From assembly GCA_944325615.1 (NCBI GenBank), contig CALVAU010000173.1, positions 1 to 8,332 of the forward strand: a stretch of 8,332 nt of DNA, written 5' to 3'. Numbering within the stretch: the first letter of the stretch is position 1; every line of letters begins with the position of its first letter. Under the pieces are notes generated by a model. That model searched no databases, had not been told where the DNA came from, and saw nothing but the letters and a program-made list of their open reading frames with translations. Shown in pieces: positions 1-5,894 of this stretch. This stretch comes from Candidatus Gastranaerophilales bacterium (GTDB lineage: Bacteria; Cyanobacteriota; Vampirovibrionia; Gastranaerophilales; Gastranaerophilaceae). Made by a program: the position numbers and the translations under genes.

Positions 1-197
1 GATGAAATAACTATACGGCACGGAGAAACTTCGTTTCTCACTCAGCCTCCCTCCAAAAAAAACGATACTTAATTGTTTCTTCGGCAGAGTGCAAAACGTC
101 AGACTCGGTGCCACTTGCACTCAGCGCACCACTTCTAAAAGTGAAGTCACTCTCAGACAATTTTTCAAATAAATTCAACAACGCAAGGTAAGCAACA
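1..197. other. Intergenic region with three hairpins before the DUF262 gene
   Basis: No gene is supported here. Three inverted repeats follow one another: GAGAAAC/GTTTCTC (23-29 and 33-39, 3-nt loop), GAGTGCAA/TTGCACTC (87-94 and 115-122, 20-nt loop) and CACTT/AAGTG (130-134 and 139-143, 4-nt loop). None is followed by a clean T-run, so they are not obvious terminators. The minus strand stays open through most of the stretch, but that frame runs into the DUF262 gene and has no credible start, so I do not call it coding. A dispersed intergenic repeat or the leader of the downstream gene are both possible. Confidence 0.4.
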
Positions 198-2468
198 ATG
201 AATAAACAGGAACTATATTCAGAAATAAAAATACTACTCGATAAATTTTGCAATGAATATAAAACACAACAAAATATATCAAATGCAGCTACAGGAGAGA
301 AGTATACATTTTTACAGCTGCTGAAGAAATACGGAGGAATAAAAATACCGATTATACAACGTGATTATGCGCAAGGACGGGAAGATACCATCGCAACTAA
401 CATAAGACAAGAATTTTTGAGCAACATAAAGGAAGCTATTATAAATGATAGTGAACTGAATCTGGATTTTGTATACGGAAATGTAAACACAAAAAATTTT
501 TTTGAACCGTTAGATGGTCAACAGCGATTGACCACGCTTTTTCTTCTGTATTTGTATGCATACAAAAAAGATTATCAAGACTGCAATCTTCTCAAAAAAT
601 TTTCATACGAAACAAGAGTTTCAACAAGAGAGTTTTTTGAAGAACTAACCGAACAAAATTTTAAATTTGAAAAAGATATATCACTAAAACAAACTATAGA
701 AAATTTGCTTTTTTTCCATCCCCAATGGATATCCGATCCCACTGTATCAGCTTGTTTAAATACATTGGAAGATATACACAAAAAATTCTGCGACATTGAA
801 AATTTATATAAAAAATTAAATAATATAAGTTTTTATCTCTTAGACATTGAAAATTTTAATTTATCCGATGACTTATACATAAAAATGAACTCACGGGGTA
901 AAGCCCTAACCTGTTATGAAAACCTGAAAGCACAAATCTTAAAATGGATGAAAATGACGAACTACCCCGACACCGAACAATTCTCAAAGAATATCGATAC
1001 TGATTGGAGTAAATTTTTATGGAATATAGAAAAATCCTCAAAAAACGCAGACATCTCAATTAAGAAAATTGATGATTTTCATATTTTTATTATAATTGCA
1101 GCTGTATTAAAAACTTTTGTAGAAACAAATAAAGAGGTAGATGATTATAAACAAACAGACTACGCAAAAGTTCTGAACAAAATAACAAATGCCTACAACT
1201 CCACGGACAAAAATAAATACTTAGACAGAGCCATTTTTGATATATTTAAAAACAAAAGCTTCTTTGGCATATTCAAAGATGTTTTCGAGAACGAAAACAT
1301 AAAATTCGAGGAAAAGACTCGTTTACAAAATTTTGCAAGAAATACCGTTGAAAATATTAAAAACATTTATGAACTTTCTACAAAATACGAGAATAAAATA
1401 AAAGAAATACTTGAAAATAATAAAATCAACTATGAATTTAAAAATAATAATGATTCTCTAAAAAGCATTTTTGAATTGATTCTAAAAGAAAACAATTCAT
1501 ACTCTGATTATATCTTATTTTTTGCACAAATTTTTTATTTAGAAACAAAAGAAAAAGATAATATTTCAGAAAAAGATTTTGCCGGCTGGATAAAATTTGT
1601 CAGAAACTTAACAGCACTTGACTATATAACCTTATCTACAGCCAAACTTAAAAGCGATAAATACATAAGGGACCAAAGATTTACAGAACCCTTCAATTTA
1701 ATAAAAAAAATATCAGATTACAAAAACAGCTCAGAGCCTTTTTCTGAATTTATGCAAAACTTGTCCTCAGACATAGAAAATAAAGCAAAAGACTCAAAAG
1801 AAGAAAAAGAAGAAAAACACAAAATACAACAGTTTAAAATCCATGAAAAACAAAAATCAGATTTTATTCACGAAAATCCTGATTTAGAAAGTGTTATATG
1901 TGAATTAGAAAATAATATTCTGTTAAAAGGCAATCTAAAATTCATATTTGAGTATTTTATCTCAAACAACCGCCCTACCATTGATTTGCAAAAACTTTCA
2001 ACTGCACTAAAGAAATGCTTTGATGAAACTAACAACATAACAAATGAGTTTAGACGGGCGATTTTATCCGTCAGTAAAAATGCCTACGATTTTGAAAAAA
2101 ACCGCCATAACTGTTACACACTGCCTGTGTCCCAAAATCCGCAAAATCATGACGTAAAAAAATACCGTTTGTTTGAAAATTTTAGCGATATACAGTGGTG
2201 TTTAAACGAGGGCAGCCCCGAAGTAAAAAACAATTTTAAAACATTTTTTGAACTGCTCATAAAATATTCAGATGAAGAAAATCCCTGTCTCAAAATAATA
2301 GAAGAATACAAAGATAAAGCTGAAGACAAAACGAGCTGGATATATCGACTGATATCAAATGAACAATATCTCGATAATCATACCCACTATATTGTTGTAT
2401 GCGGCGACAATGCCTATTGTCTGAAAAAAGAACGACCGGCAAAAGAAGAAGACTTTCTCGCTATATAA
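198..2468 (+). CDS. DUF262 (GmrSD/ParB-like N-terminal) domain protein, putative defence/restriction factor
   Basis: This is a 756-aa protein with a DUF262 domain, the ParB/sulfiredoxin-like fold found in GmrSD-type modification-dependent restriction systems and other phage-defence proteins. The diagnostic motifs are visible: IPIIQRDYAQG at residues 50-60, DGQQRLTT at 106-113 (the family's nucleotide-handling loop) and the later 'IKMNSRGKALT' block at about 228-238. A charged Lys/Glu stretch at roughly 525-550 separates this part from a C-terminal region of about 200 residues that I do not recognise. I see no clear HNH (DUF1524) nuclease motif, which usually supplies DNA cleavage in GmrSD, so the effector activity may be divergent, absent or provided elsewhere. 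The ATG at 198 is preceded by AAGG at 185-188 with a 9-nt gap. The gene stands alone, facing the convergent repeat gene. Domain call is firm; biological role is inferred. Confidence 0.85.
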   Translation: MNKQELYSEIKILLDKFCNEYKTQQNISNAATGEKYTFLQLLKKYGGIKIPIIQRDYAQGREDTIATNIRQEFLSNIKEAIINDSELNLDFVYGNVNTKNFFEPLDGQQRLTTLFLLYLYAYKKDYQDCNLLKKFSYETRVSTREFFEELTEQNFKFEKDISLKQTIENLLFFHPQWISDPTVSACLNTLEDIHKKFCDIENLYKKLNNISFYLLDIENFNLSDDLYIKMNSRGKALTCYENLKAQILKWMKMTNYPDTEQFSKNIDTDWSKFLWNIEKSSKNADISIKKIDDFHIFIIIAAVLKTFVETNKEVDDYKQTDYAKVLNKITNAYNSTDKNKYLDRAIFDIFKNKSFFGIFKDVFENENIKFEEKTRLQNFARNTVENIKNIYELSTKYENKIKEILENNKINYEFKNNNDSLKSIFELILKENNSYSDYILFFAQIFYLETKEKDNISEKDFAGWIKFVRNLTALDYITLSTAKLKSDKYIRDQRFTEPFNLIKKISDYKNSSEPFSEFMQNLSSDIENKAKDSKEEKEEKHKIQQFKIHEKQKSDFIHENPDLESVICELENNILLKGNLKFIFEYFISNNRPTIDLQKLSTALKKCFDETNNITNEFRRAILSVSKNAYDFEKNRHNCYTLPVSQNPQNHDVKKYRLFENFSDIQWCLNEGSPEVKNNFKTFFELLIKYSDEENPCLKIIEEYKDKAEDKTSWIYRLISNEQYLDNHTHYIVVCGDNAYCLKKERPAKEEDFLAI

Positions 2469-2499
2469 TGTTATTAAACATTATGTAAGACAATTTTTT
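2465..2499 (+). terminator. Possible weak terminator after the DUF262 gene
   Basis: A perfect 8-bp stem (ATAATGTT, 2465-2472, pairing with AACATTAT, 2477-2484; 4-nt loop) overlaps the DUF262 stop codon. Six Ts follow at 2494-2499. The stem is AT-only apart from one G-C pair and the T-run is 9 nt away, so any termination would be weak. Confidence 0.3.
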
Positions 2500-2509
2500 A
2501 AACACGCAG

Positions 2510-2932
2510 TTATCTGAAACTTCTGACTTTTCTGCCGTATTTGTCGTATTCTGTAATTTTCCCCGACGAATCTTTCTTAAAAGAACCGGTTTTTCTTCCG
2601 TATTTATCATATTTTACTGTTGTTCCGTCAGATTTAGTTTTGAAGCTGCCCGTTTTTCGACCGTATTTGTCATAAGAATTGTAACCTGATGAAGTTTTTT
2701 TATAACTTCCGACTTTTCTGCCATATTTATCGTAAGAATTGTAACCGGAAGATGTTTCTCTGTATGAACCACTCTTTCGACCGTATTTGTCATATGAATT
2801 ATAACCGGAAGATGTTTCCCTGTATGAACCTGTTTTTCTGCCGTATTTATCGTAAGAATTAAGAGCAAAGACAGGCGCACAAAACAAGAAAACATATCCG
2901 GCAAGAATTGTTAAAGAAAGTATTCTTTGCAT
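2510..2932 (-). CDS. Secreted YDKYGRK tandem-repeat protein
   Basis: This 140-aa protein has a clear signal peptide at residues 1-23: positively charged start MQR, a hydrophobic core, and a VFA cleavage site. There is a Cys at 18 but no proper lipobox, so export by signal peptidase I is more likely than lipidation. The whole mature protein is six copies of a roughly 20-residue repeat with core YDKYGRK followed by a GSY/GSF and a Ser/Gly-rich linker. At DNA level the core recurs at 2535, 2598, 2661, 2721, 2781 and 2841, spacings of 60 or 63 bp. I chose the ATG at 2932 rather than an upstream in-frame ATG at 2989. It gives the signal peptide directly and has AAGGAG at 2940-2945 (minus strand) 7 nt away. 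Such basic, Tyr/Gly-rich repeats are seen in small exported proteins of unknown role; I cannot assign a function. Confidence 0.8.
   Translation of the reverse strand: MQRILSLTILAGYVFLFCAPVFALNSYDKYGRKTGSYRETSSGYNSYDKYGRKSGSYRETSSGYNSYDKYGRKVGSYKKTSSGYNSYDKYGRKTGSFKTKSDGTTVKYDKYGRKTGSFKKDSSGKITEYDKYGRKVRSFR
2516..2860 (-). repeat. Six in-gene tandem repeats of 60-63 bp
   Basis: The coding repeats of the YDKYGRK protein are also similar at nucleotide level. On the plus strand each carries ccgtatttgtc or a near variant, at 2535, 2598, 2661, 2721, 2781 and 2841. The three upstream units (60-bp spacing) are closest to one another, with shared linker sequence. The two units near the C-terminus are 63 bp apart and have diverged linkers. 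This fits recent expansion of the 5' part by slippage or unequal crossing-over. Confidence 0.85.
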
Positions 2933-2977
2933 TTGATTCTCCTTAATATTCAAAACGATATCACTGTACAAATGTTC

Positions 2978-3006
2978 ATTATAACACACCGAACTGCGCC
3001 GGATAA
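2978..3006 (-). promoter_or_regulatory. Extended -10 promoter of the YDKYGRK-repeat gene
   Basis: On the minus strand TGTTATAAT reads from 2985 to 2978, a perfect TATAAT (2983-2978) with an extended TG. A poor -35 candidate TTATCC (3006-3001) lies 17 bp upstream. The start site would fall near 2971, giving a 5' leader of about 40 nt before the AAGGAG site and the ATG at 2932. Position, strand and consensus all agree. Confidence 0.6.
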
Positions 3007-3183
3007 GTACCTGAATAATAAAAGCCGGCTGAGGAGCAGACGAGACGCAGTCATGTCCTTGAGATTACCTCATGCCTATAAAGGATTACAGACGACAACC
3101 GGCTTGTCTGATTATGAGGACTCGAACTATCCCTCTGTCGCCAGTTGGCTCGGTGTCGAGATTTACCGTATCAGACAATTATA
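2988..3183. other. GC-richer non-coding block with inverted repeats
   Basis: This stretch is compositionally unlike its surroundings: by hand count 29 of 60 bases are G or C in 3001-3060 and 33 of 60 in 3101-3160, against 13 of 60 in 5101-5160. It contains a hairpin GACAA-ccggc-TTGTC (3094-3108), a longer-range near-inverted pair AAGCCGGCTG / CAACCGGCTT around 3022 and 3096, a TGAG/CTCA hairpin near 3060-3073, and CTCGA/TCGAG ends around 3121 and 3156. A plus-strand reading frame is open through it (2927-3202), but it starts inside the divergent gene, has no ribosome site and resembles no family I know. It could be a structured RNA, a regulatory region or the relic of a mobile element. Confidence 0.4.
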
Positions 3184-3246
3184 TTATAATTCAGCACCAT
3201 GACAAATACGGTCGCAAAAAAAATAAAACCTCTAAAAACCTCTTGT
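3184..3246 (+). pseudogene. Inverted remnant of the YDKYGRK repeat gene
   Basis: Bases 3184-3193 and 3199-3214 match, in opposite orientation, bases 2795-2804 and 2778-2793 inside the repeat gene: 10 and 16 identical nucleotides, separated by 5 nt here and 1 nt there. Read on the plus strand the pieces encode YNS and then DKYGRK, but the extra 4 nt put them in different frames. The second frame continues as a Lys-rich tail to a stop at about 3246. This looks like the frameshifted end of a second, oppositely oriented copy of the repeat gene, or a fragment copied by rearrangement. Confidence 0.55.
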
Positions 3247-3325
3247 AAAACCGGCAAAACTGTGGGCAAAATACAGATACAGAATATTGAATATCTGCAA
3301 TATTTATGCAAAATAATAAATAATT

Positions 3326-3439
3326 ATGGAAAAACTTGAATTGATTTTATTACCTCCATCTGAGAATAAAGAAGTGACGGAAGAAGATATAGCTAAGGCT
3401 TATGCTGAAATCATAAACATACTAATTTTCAAAGATTAA
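3326..3439 (+). CDS. Possible small ORF (37 aa), unrecognised
   Basis: An ATG at 3326 opens 37 codons ending at TAA 3437-3439. The predicted peptide begins MEKLELILLPPSENK and continues as a plausible amphipathic acidic helix (TEEDIAKAYAEIINIL), with a composition that looks protein-like. Against it, there is no Shine-Dalgarno site, an in-frame stop lies 9 nt before the ATG, and the peptide matches no family I can name. It may be the surviving N-terminal piece of a decayed gene in this remnant-rich interval. Confidence 0.3.
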   Translation: MEKLELILLPPSENKEVTEEDIAKAYAEIINILIFKD

Positions 3440-3492
3440 ATGTCTAATATAACAGCCTCACCCAATCTTTTTATTCTAACGGAATACTATAT

Positions 3493-4065
3493 ATGGATAT
3501 TCATATAAAACAACAATCTACAGCATTTAAAGCAAGACCCGGACATACAATGTTAAAATTTATATCCAAAGAATTTAACGGTGACAAAAATAAAATCGAA
3601 AAGTTCAAAAAGCTATTTGAAAATGTCCATCAGCAATATACGAATAAAAATACAATTATAGATATAGATAGCCGGGGTAATTTAATTTATTCTAACACAA
3701 GTTTTCCCGGTATAAAATACTGCTACAAAACAAACAGTTCACATCAATCTTCACTGTCTGAAAAACTGTTAAATGAATGCCCCAAAACTATTGCTTCCGG
3801 AGAAAACACTTTTTTTCATCATGTGATTGTCAAATTATTAAAAAAAGGTGTTTTAATTTCTGAATTAAGAGAAAAAGCAGATACAGACCTCTTGGGAAAA
3901 TCGTTTAATAATTTACTGTCTATAGCGGAAAGAATTTTAAAAGAAAATCCCAAATCTAAATTAACAAAAATAGAATTTGATGCAATGGATTCAAAAATGG
4001 TCGAAGAAAAAATGCGAAAATTTAAAGGCAGCTTTTGGGATTTAATAAAAGAATTAAGTAATTAA
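3493..4065 (+). CDS. Hypothetical protein, 190 aa
   Basis: I do not recognise this gene. The product is 190 aa, soluble (no membrane segment or signal peptide), Lys/Ser/Asn-rich and mostly helical by appearance. It starts with a short polar leader (MDIHIKQQSTAFKARPG) and ends with an amphipathic, aromatic-containing tail (GSFWDLIKELSN). A leader containing an 'AFKA'-like motif is something I associate loosely with many small proteins of uncultured gut bacteria, but I cannot turn that into a function. The ATG at 3493 has only a weak ribosome site (GGAA, 3481-3484, 8 nt upstream). It appears monocistronic, followed by a long gene-poor stretch. Coding status is supported by length and by a normal amino-acid composition throughout. 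Confidence 0.65.
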   Translation: MDIHIKQQSTAFKARPGHTMLKFISKEFNGDKNKIEKFKKLFENVHQQYTNKNTIIDIDSRGNLIYSNTSFPGIKYCYKTNSSHQSSLSEKLLNECPKTIASGENTFFHHVIVKLLKKGVLISELREKADTDLLGKSFNNLLSIAERILKENPKSKLTKIEFDAMDSKMVEEKMRKFKGSFWDLIKELSN

Positions 4066-4126
4066 ATATTTAGGCTACTTTTAGTCCGTAGATTGCGGTA
4101 AATCACAGATCTACCATATCCTTGCT

Positions 4127-4181
4127 TTACCATAAAATTGCCGTATCCTTGCCGTCACTTTGCCTGATTCTTGCCGGAATG
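4127..4181 (+). repeat. TTGCC motifs phased at exactly 11 bp
   Basis: TTGCC begins at 4138, 4149, 4160 and 4171, and a one-mismatch copy TTACC begins at 4127, so five consecutive copies are spaced by exactly 11 bp with varying 6-bp filler. On the other strand this reads as GGCAA every 11 bases. The spacing is close to one helical turn, so all copies would lie on one face of the DNA. No reading frame profits from an 11-bp period. Confidence 0.6.
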
Positions 4182-4386
4182 TCAAGTTTTATACGTCATC
4201 AAACATGCTGAAACACAATCAAGGCAACAAAAAAGAGCCTCTGAAAAGGCTCTTGATTTAAATGGCGGAAACGACACTTCTTATATCGAACCATTTATTC
4301 GAAAACTCAGTATGCAGTTAGCTGATAAAAATAGTGTTAGATTAGTTTATCTTTTAAACAAATGGATGAACTATAAAGCTGCTTAA
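4171..4386 (+). pseudogene. Probable gene remnant (C-terminal fragment), unrecognised
   Basis: The frame ending at TAA 4384-4386 is open back to 4171, but the only early start is a TTG inside the 11-bp motif array, with no ribosome site. The last 40 or so residues (from about NGGNDTSYIEPF through LLNKWMNYKAA) look protein-like, with helical periodicity. The first 25 residues overlap a perfect terminator hairpin and look like non-coding DNA. The likeliest reading is that the 3' end of a lost gene has been joined to unrelated sequence. An intact 71-aa protein is less likely. Confidence 0.25.
4228..4254 (-). terminator. Rho-independent terminator, minus strand
   Basis: AAGAGCC (4233-4239) pairs perfectly with GGCTCTT (4248-4254) around an 8-nt loop. 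Read on the minus strand the stem is followed at once by TTTTGTTG, a proper U-tract, whereas the plus-strand side has no T-run. It would stop transcription arriving from the right, yet no minus-strand gene is visible between here and 4745. Confidence 0.5.
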
Positions 4387-4493
4387 CGCACTTCTAATTA
4401 TCTAATTTATGCTCAAGACATGAACGACTTATCAGAATAATAATATTAATAAAATTTGTTATAAAAGTGTAGACCTAACAAAATTGTACTGAT

Positions 4494-4518
4494 AGTTCCA
4501 CTCTATATGTGTGGAACT
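4494..4518. promoter_or_regulatory. 8-bp inverted repeat, possible operator or terminator stem
   Basis: AGTTCCAC (4494-4501) and GTGGAACT (4511-4518) are perfect inverted repeats around a 9-nt AT-rich spacer. There is no T-run on either side, which argues against a terminator. The centre-to-centre distance of the two half-sites is 17 bp, compatible with a dimeric regulator. It lies about 190 bp upstream of the mapped promoter, rather far for direct repression. Confidence 0.35.
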
Positions 4519-4554
4519 CTAATATACAAGTCTCGTAAGTGTTACAGAAAAACA

Positions 4555-4583
4555 ACTGAATATTCAGTATTGGAAACTGAATA
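4555..4583. promoter_or_regulatory. 14-bp palindrome plus third half-site
   Basis: ACTGAATATTCAGT (4555-4568) is a perfect 14-bp palindrome, and its half-site ACTGAAT recurs at 4577-4583. Palindrome plus extra half-site is typical of operators for small HTH dimers. An HTH-type regulator gene lies at the other end of the ABC-3C operon (8111-8332), so a regulatory link is possible but unproven. Confidence 0.35.
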
Positions 4584-4683
4584 AAAACATATCTATAACC
4601 CGTAATGTTCCCAAAAAGTTTTTATAGTTTTTATGTATGACCCATAAATAATAAAAAATGATATGTTTTATATGGCGAAAGAA

Positions 4684-4722
4684 TTAAGAATATTATTATT
4701 TTTCTGTTATAATAGCTATAAT
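4684..4722 (+). promoter_or_regulatory. Promoter of the ABC-3C operon (extended -10)
   Basis: TGTTATAAT at 4705-4713 gives a perfect -10 (TATAAT, 4708-4713) with the extended TG. TTAAGA at 4684-4689 matches four of six bases of the -35 consensus at an 18-bp spacing. A second TATAAT at 4717-4722 could serve as an alternative -10. The transcript would start around 4720 and reach the AAGGGA ribosome site (4735-4740) almost immediately, giving a short leader of about 25 nt. Confidence 0.65.
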
Positions 4723-4745
4723 GAAATAACCTATAAGGGATATTA

Positions 4746-5894
4746 ATGGTTGACGACTATGATAAAAGTGGAATAAATAGTTTAGGCGGTTTTGTATTTC
4801 AAATAGATACCTTTATTTATTATGCTCTTAACCTTAATCCTAGTGAATCCTTAGAATATGAAACCATTGAAGATGTTAGTATAAGAAAACAAGATGAACT
4901 TGATAAAAAAGAAGATTCTTTTAGAACTAAATTAATTACATCTGAATCGTATAAAGCTATCCAAGTAAAGAGAACAGATATAACCAATGAAGTAGCTGAA
5001 AGAGTGTTAATGAATTGGATTTTATTAGAAAATTCAGGACTTAACATTGATAAATATATTCTTTGGGGAGATAAATCATATTCTAACAATGGCAATATTA
5101 AAAATATTGATAATAACGCCTTACATGAAAAAATTAAAGAAAATACAGATAGAAGTTCAAAATCTATAGCTAAACAAATAAAAGATTTATTTGCAAAAGA
5201 TTATGAAAACTTTAATACTATTGTGAATAATATTAAGTCTAAGCACGAATTTATCGAAAATGAGTCAATTACTGATACATTAATAGAGGCTGCAAAAGAT
5301 GTATTTCACAAAGATGGAGTTTTCAATCCTGTCTATATTGCCAGAATTAATGCTTTAAGAAGTCGATTATCCTTTGAAATATTACAAGCAATAAAAAATA
5401 AAACAAGTTACAAGTTGGATTATACAACTATTAGAAAGATGATTGTGGATATTACCCAAACAATAACAAATGATTATCCTATTATAAGTTTTGCAGAACA
5501 TAAAAAACTTCATCCTATTCATATAAACGAAATTGAACACTTAAGAGAAGTTCAGCAATTAAGACATTGTAAATTAAGTGATAATGAAGTAATTAGGCGA
5601 ATGTTTAAATGTAATTATTATCATGACTACCAGTTTCAACTTAAAGAGCAAGCTCGAATTTCAGAGAAAGAAGATATAGAAGCAACAGCCTTTGATAATT
5701 TTGAAGAGGTAAAAGAACAACTTTCTAGACATGGAAAAGATGACCCATATGAACGCTTAACTCAAACAGAAGCTAAAGAAAATTCTAGCTGTCATAATCA
5801 ACATATAAGAAAAGGGGTTTGTATATATCTAACAAAAGACTCATCTATAACAGCCGAAAAACAAATTTCATGGAAGGATGATGAAGATGAGTAA
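4746..5894 (+). CDS. ABC-3C system effector protein with restriction-endonuclease-like N-terminus
   Basis: This 382-aa protein is the first gene of a three-gene operon. Its N-terminus has the signature of the PD-(D/E)xK-type nuclease modules seen in Cap4/DUF4297 and Mrr-like defence proteins: GGFVFQ at 14-19, an acidic strand with E39, E42 and D43, then QVK at 73-75, where Gln takes the place usually held by Asp/Glu, as in Mrr enzymes. The middle (about 90-290) is helical and unassigned. The C-terminus, with GVCIYLTKDSS and a final ISWKDDEDE, resembles the C-terminal domain of ABC-three-component proteins, which ends in a Trp-containing acidic tail. The expected role is to cut DNA, or otherwise act as effector, when the partner ATPase is triggered. 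ATG 4746 is set by AAGGGA 5 nt upstream. Family placement rests on motifs plus operon layout. Confidence 0.7.
   Translation: MVDDYDKSGINSLGGFVFQIDTFIYYALNLNPSESLEYETIEDVSIRKQDELDKKEDSFRTKLITSESYKAIQVKRTDITNEVAERVLMNWILLENSGLNIDKYILWGDKSYSNNGNIKNIDNNALHEKIKENTDRSSKSIAKQIKDLFAKDYENFNTIVNNIKSKHEFIENESITDTLIEAAKDVFHKDGVFNPVYIARINALRSRLSFEILQAIKNKTSYKLDYTTIRKMIVDITQTITNDYPIISFAEHKKLHPIHINEIEHLREVQQLRHCKLSDNEVIRRMFKCNYYHDYQFQLKEQARISEKEDIEATAFDNFEEVKEQLSRHGKDDPYERLTQTEAKENSSCHNQHIRKGVCIYLTKDSSITAEKQISWKDDEDE

Larger units (their letters stand above)
4066..4745. other. Gene-poor interval upstream of the ABC-3C operon
   Basis: No intact gene is convincing in these 680 bases. From left to right they hold TTGCC motifs at 11-bp spacing (4127-4175), a minus-strand hairpin terminator (4228-4254), a probable gene remnant (to 4386), an 8-bp inverted repeat (4494-4518), a 14-bp palindrome (4555-4568) and the promoter of the downstream operon (4684-4722). 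The mix of orphan signals suggests a junction built by repeated insertion and deletion. Confidence 0.6.

Noticed and set aside
38..253. Minus-strand 71-codon open frame over the left intergenic region
   Set aside because: It begins inside the DUF262 coding sequence, has no ribosome site and overlaps three hairpins. It is better explained as non-coding DNA or a dispersed repeat.
2516..2860. CRISPR-like regular repeats at about 60-bp spacing
   Set aside because: The repeats are in frame, encode the YDKYGRK units behind a signal peptide, and the 'spacers' are themselves repetitive. There are no cas genes.
3105..3150. tRNA-like T-arm (GTTCGAGTCC on the minus strand)
   Set aside because: The flanking 5-nt arms do not pair around the TTCGAGT loop and no acceptor or anticodon arm can be built, so it is not a tRNA.
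2927..3202. Plus-strand 91-codon open frame across the GC-rich block
   Set aside because: It starts inside the divergent repeat gene's 5' end, crosses that gene's promoter, has no ribosome site and resembles no protein family. It is treated as open by chance, apart from the YNS remnant at its very end.
2465..3492. Integron attC site or gene-cassette boundary
   Set aside because: Small genes and inverted repeats suggested it, but I could not find a paired RYYYAAC / GTTRRRY core with the imperfect internal arms an attC needs, and no integrase is present.
4672..4746. 24-codon leader ORF (begins MAKELRIL) whose TAA overlaps the effector's ATG as TAATG
   Set aside because: It has no ribosome site, and the best promoter (TGTTATAAT, 4705-4713) lies inside it, so the normal transcript would begin downstream of its start.
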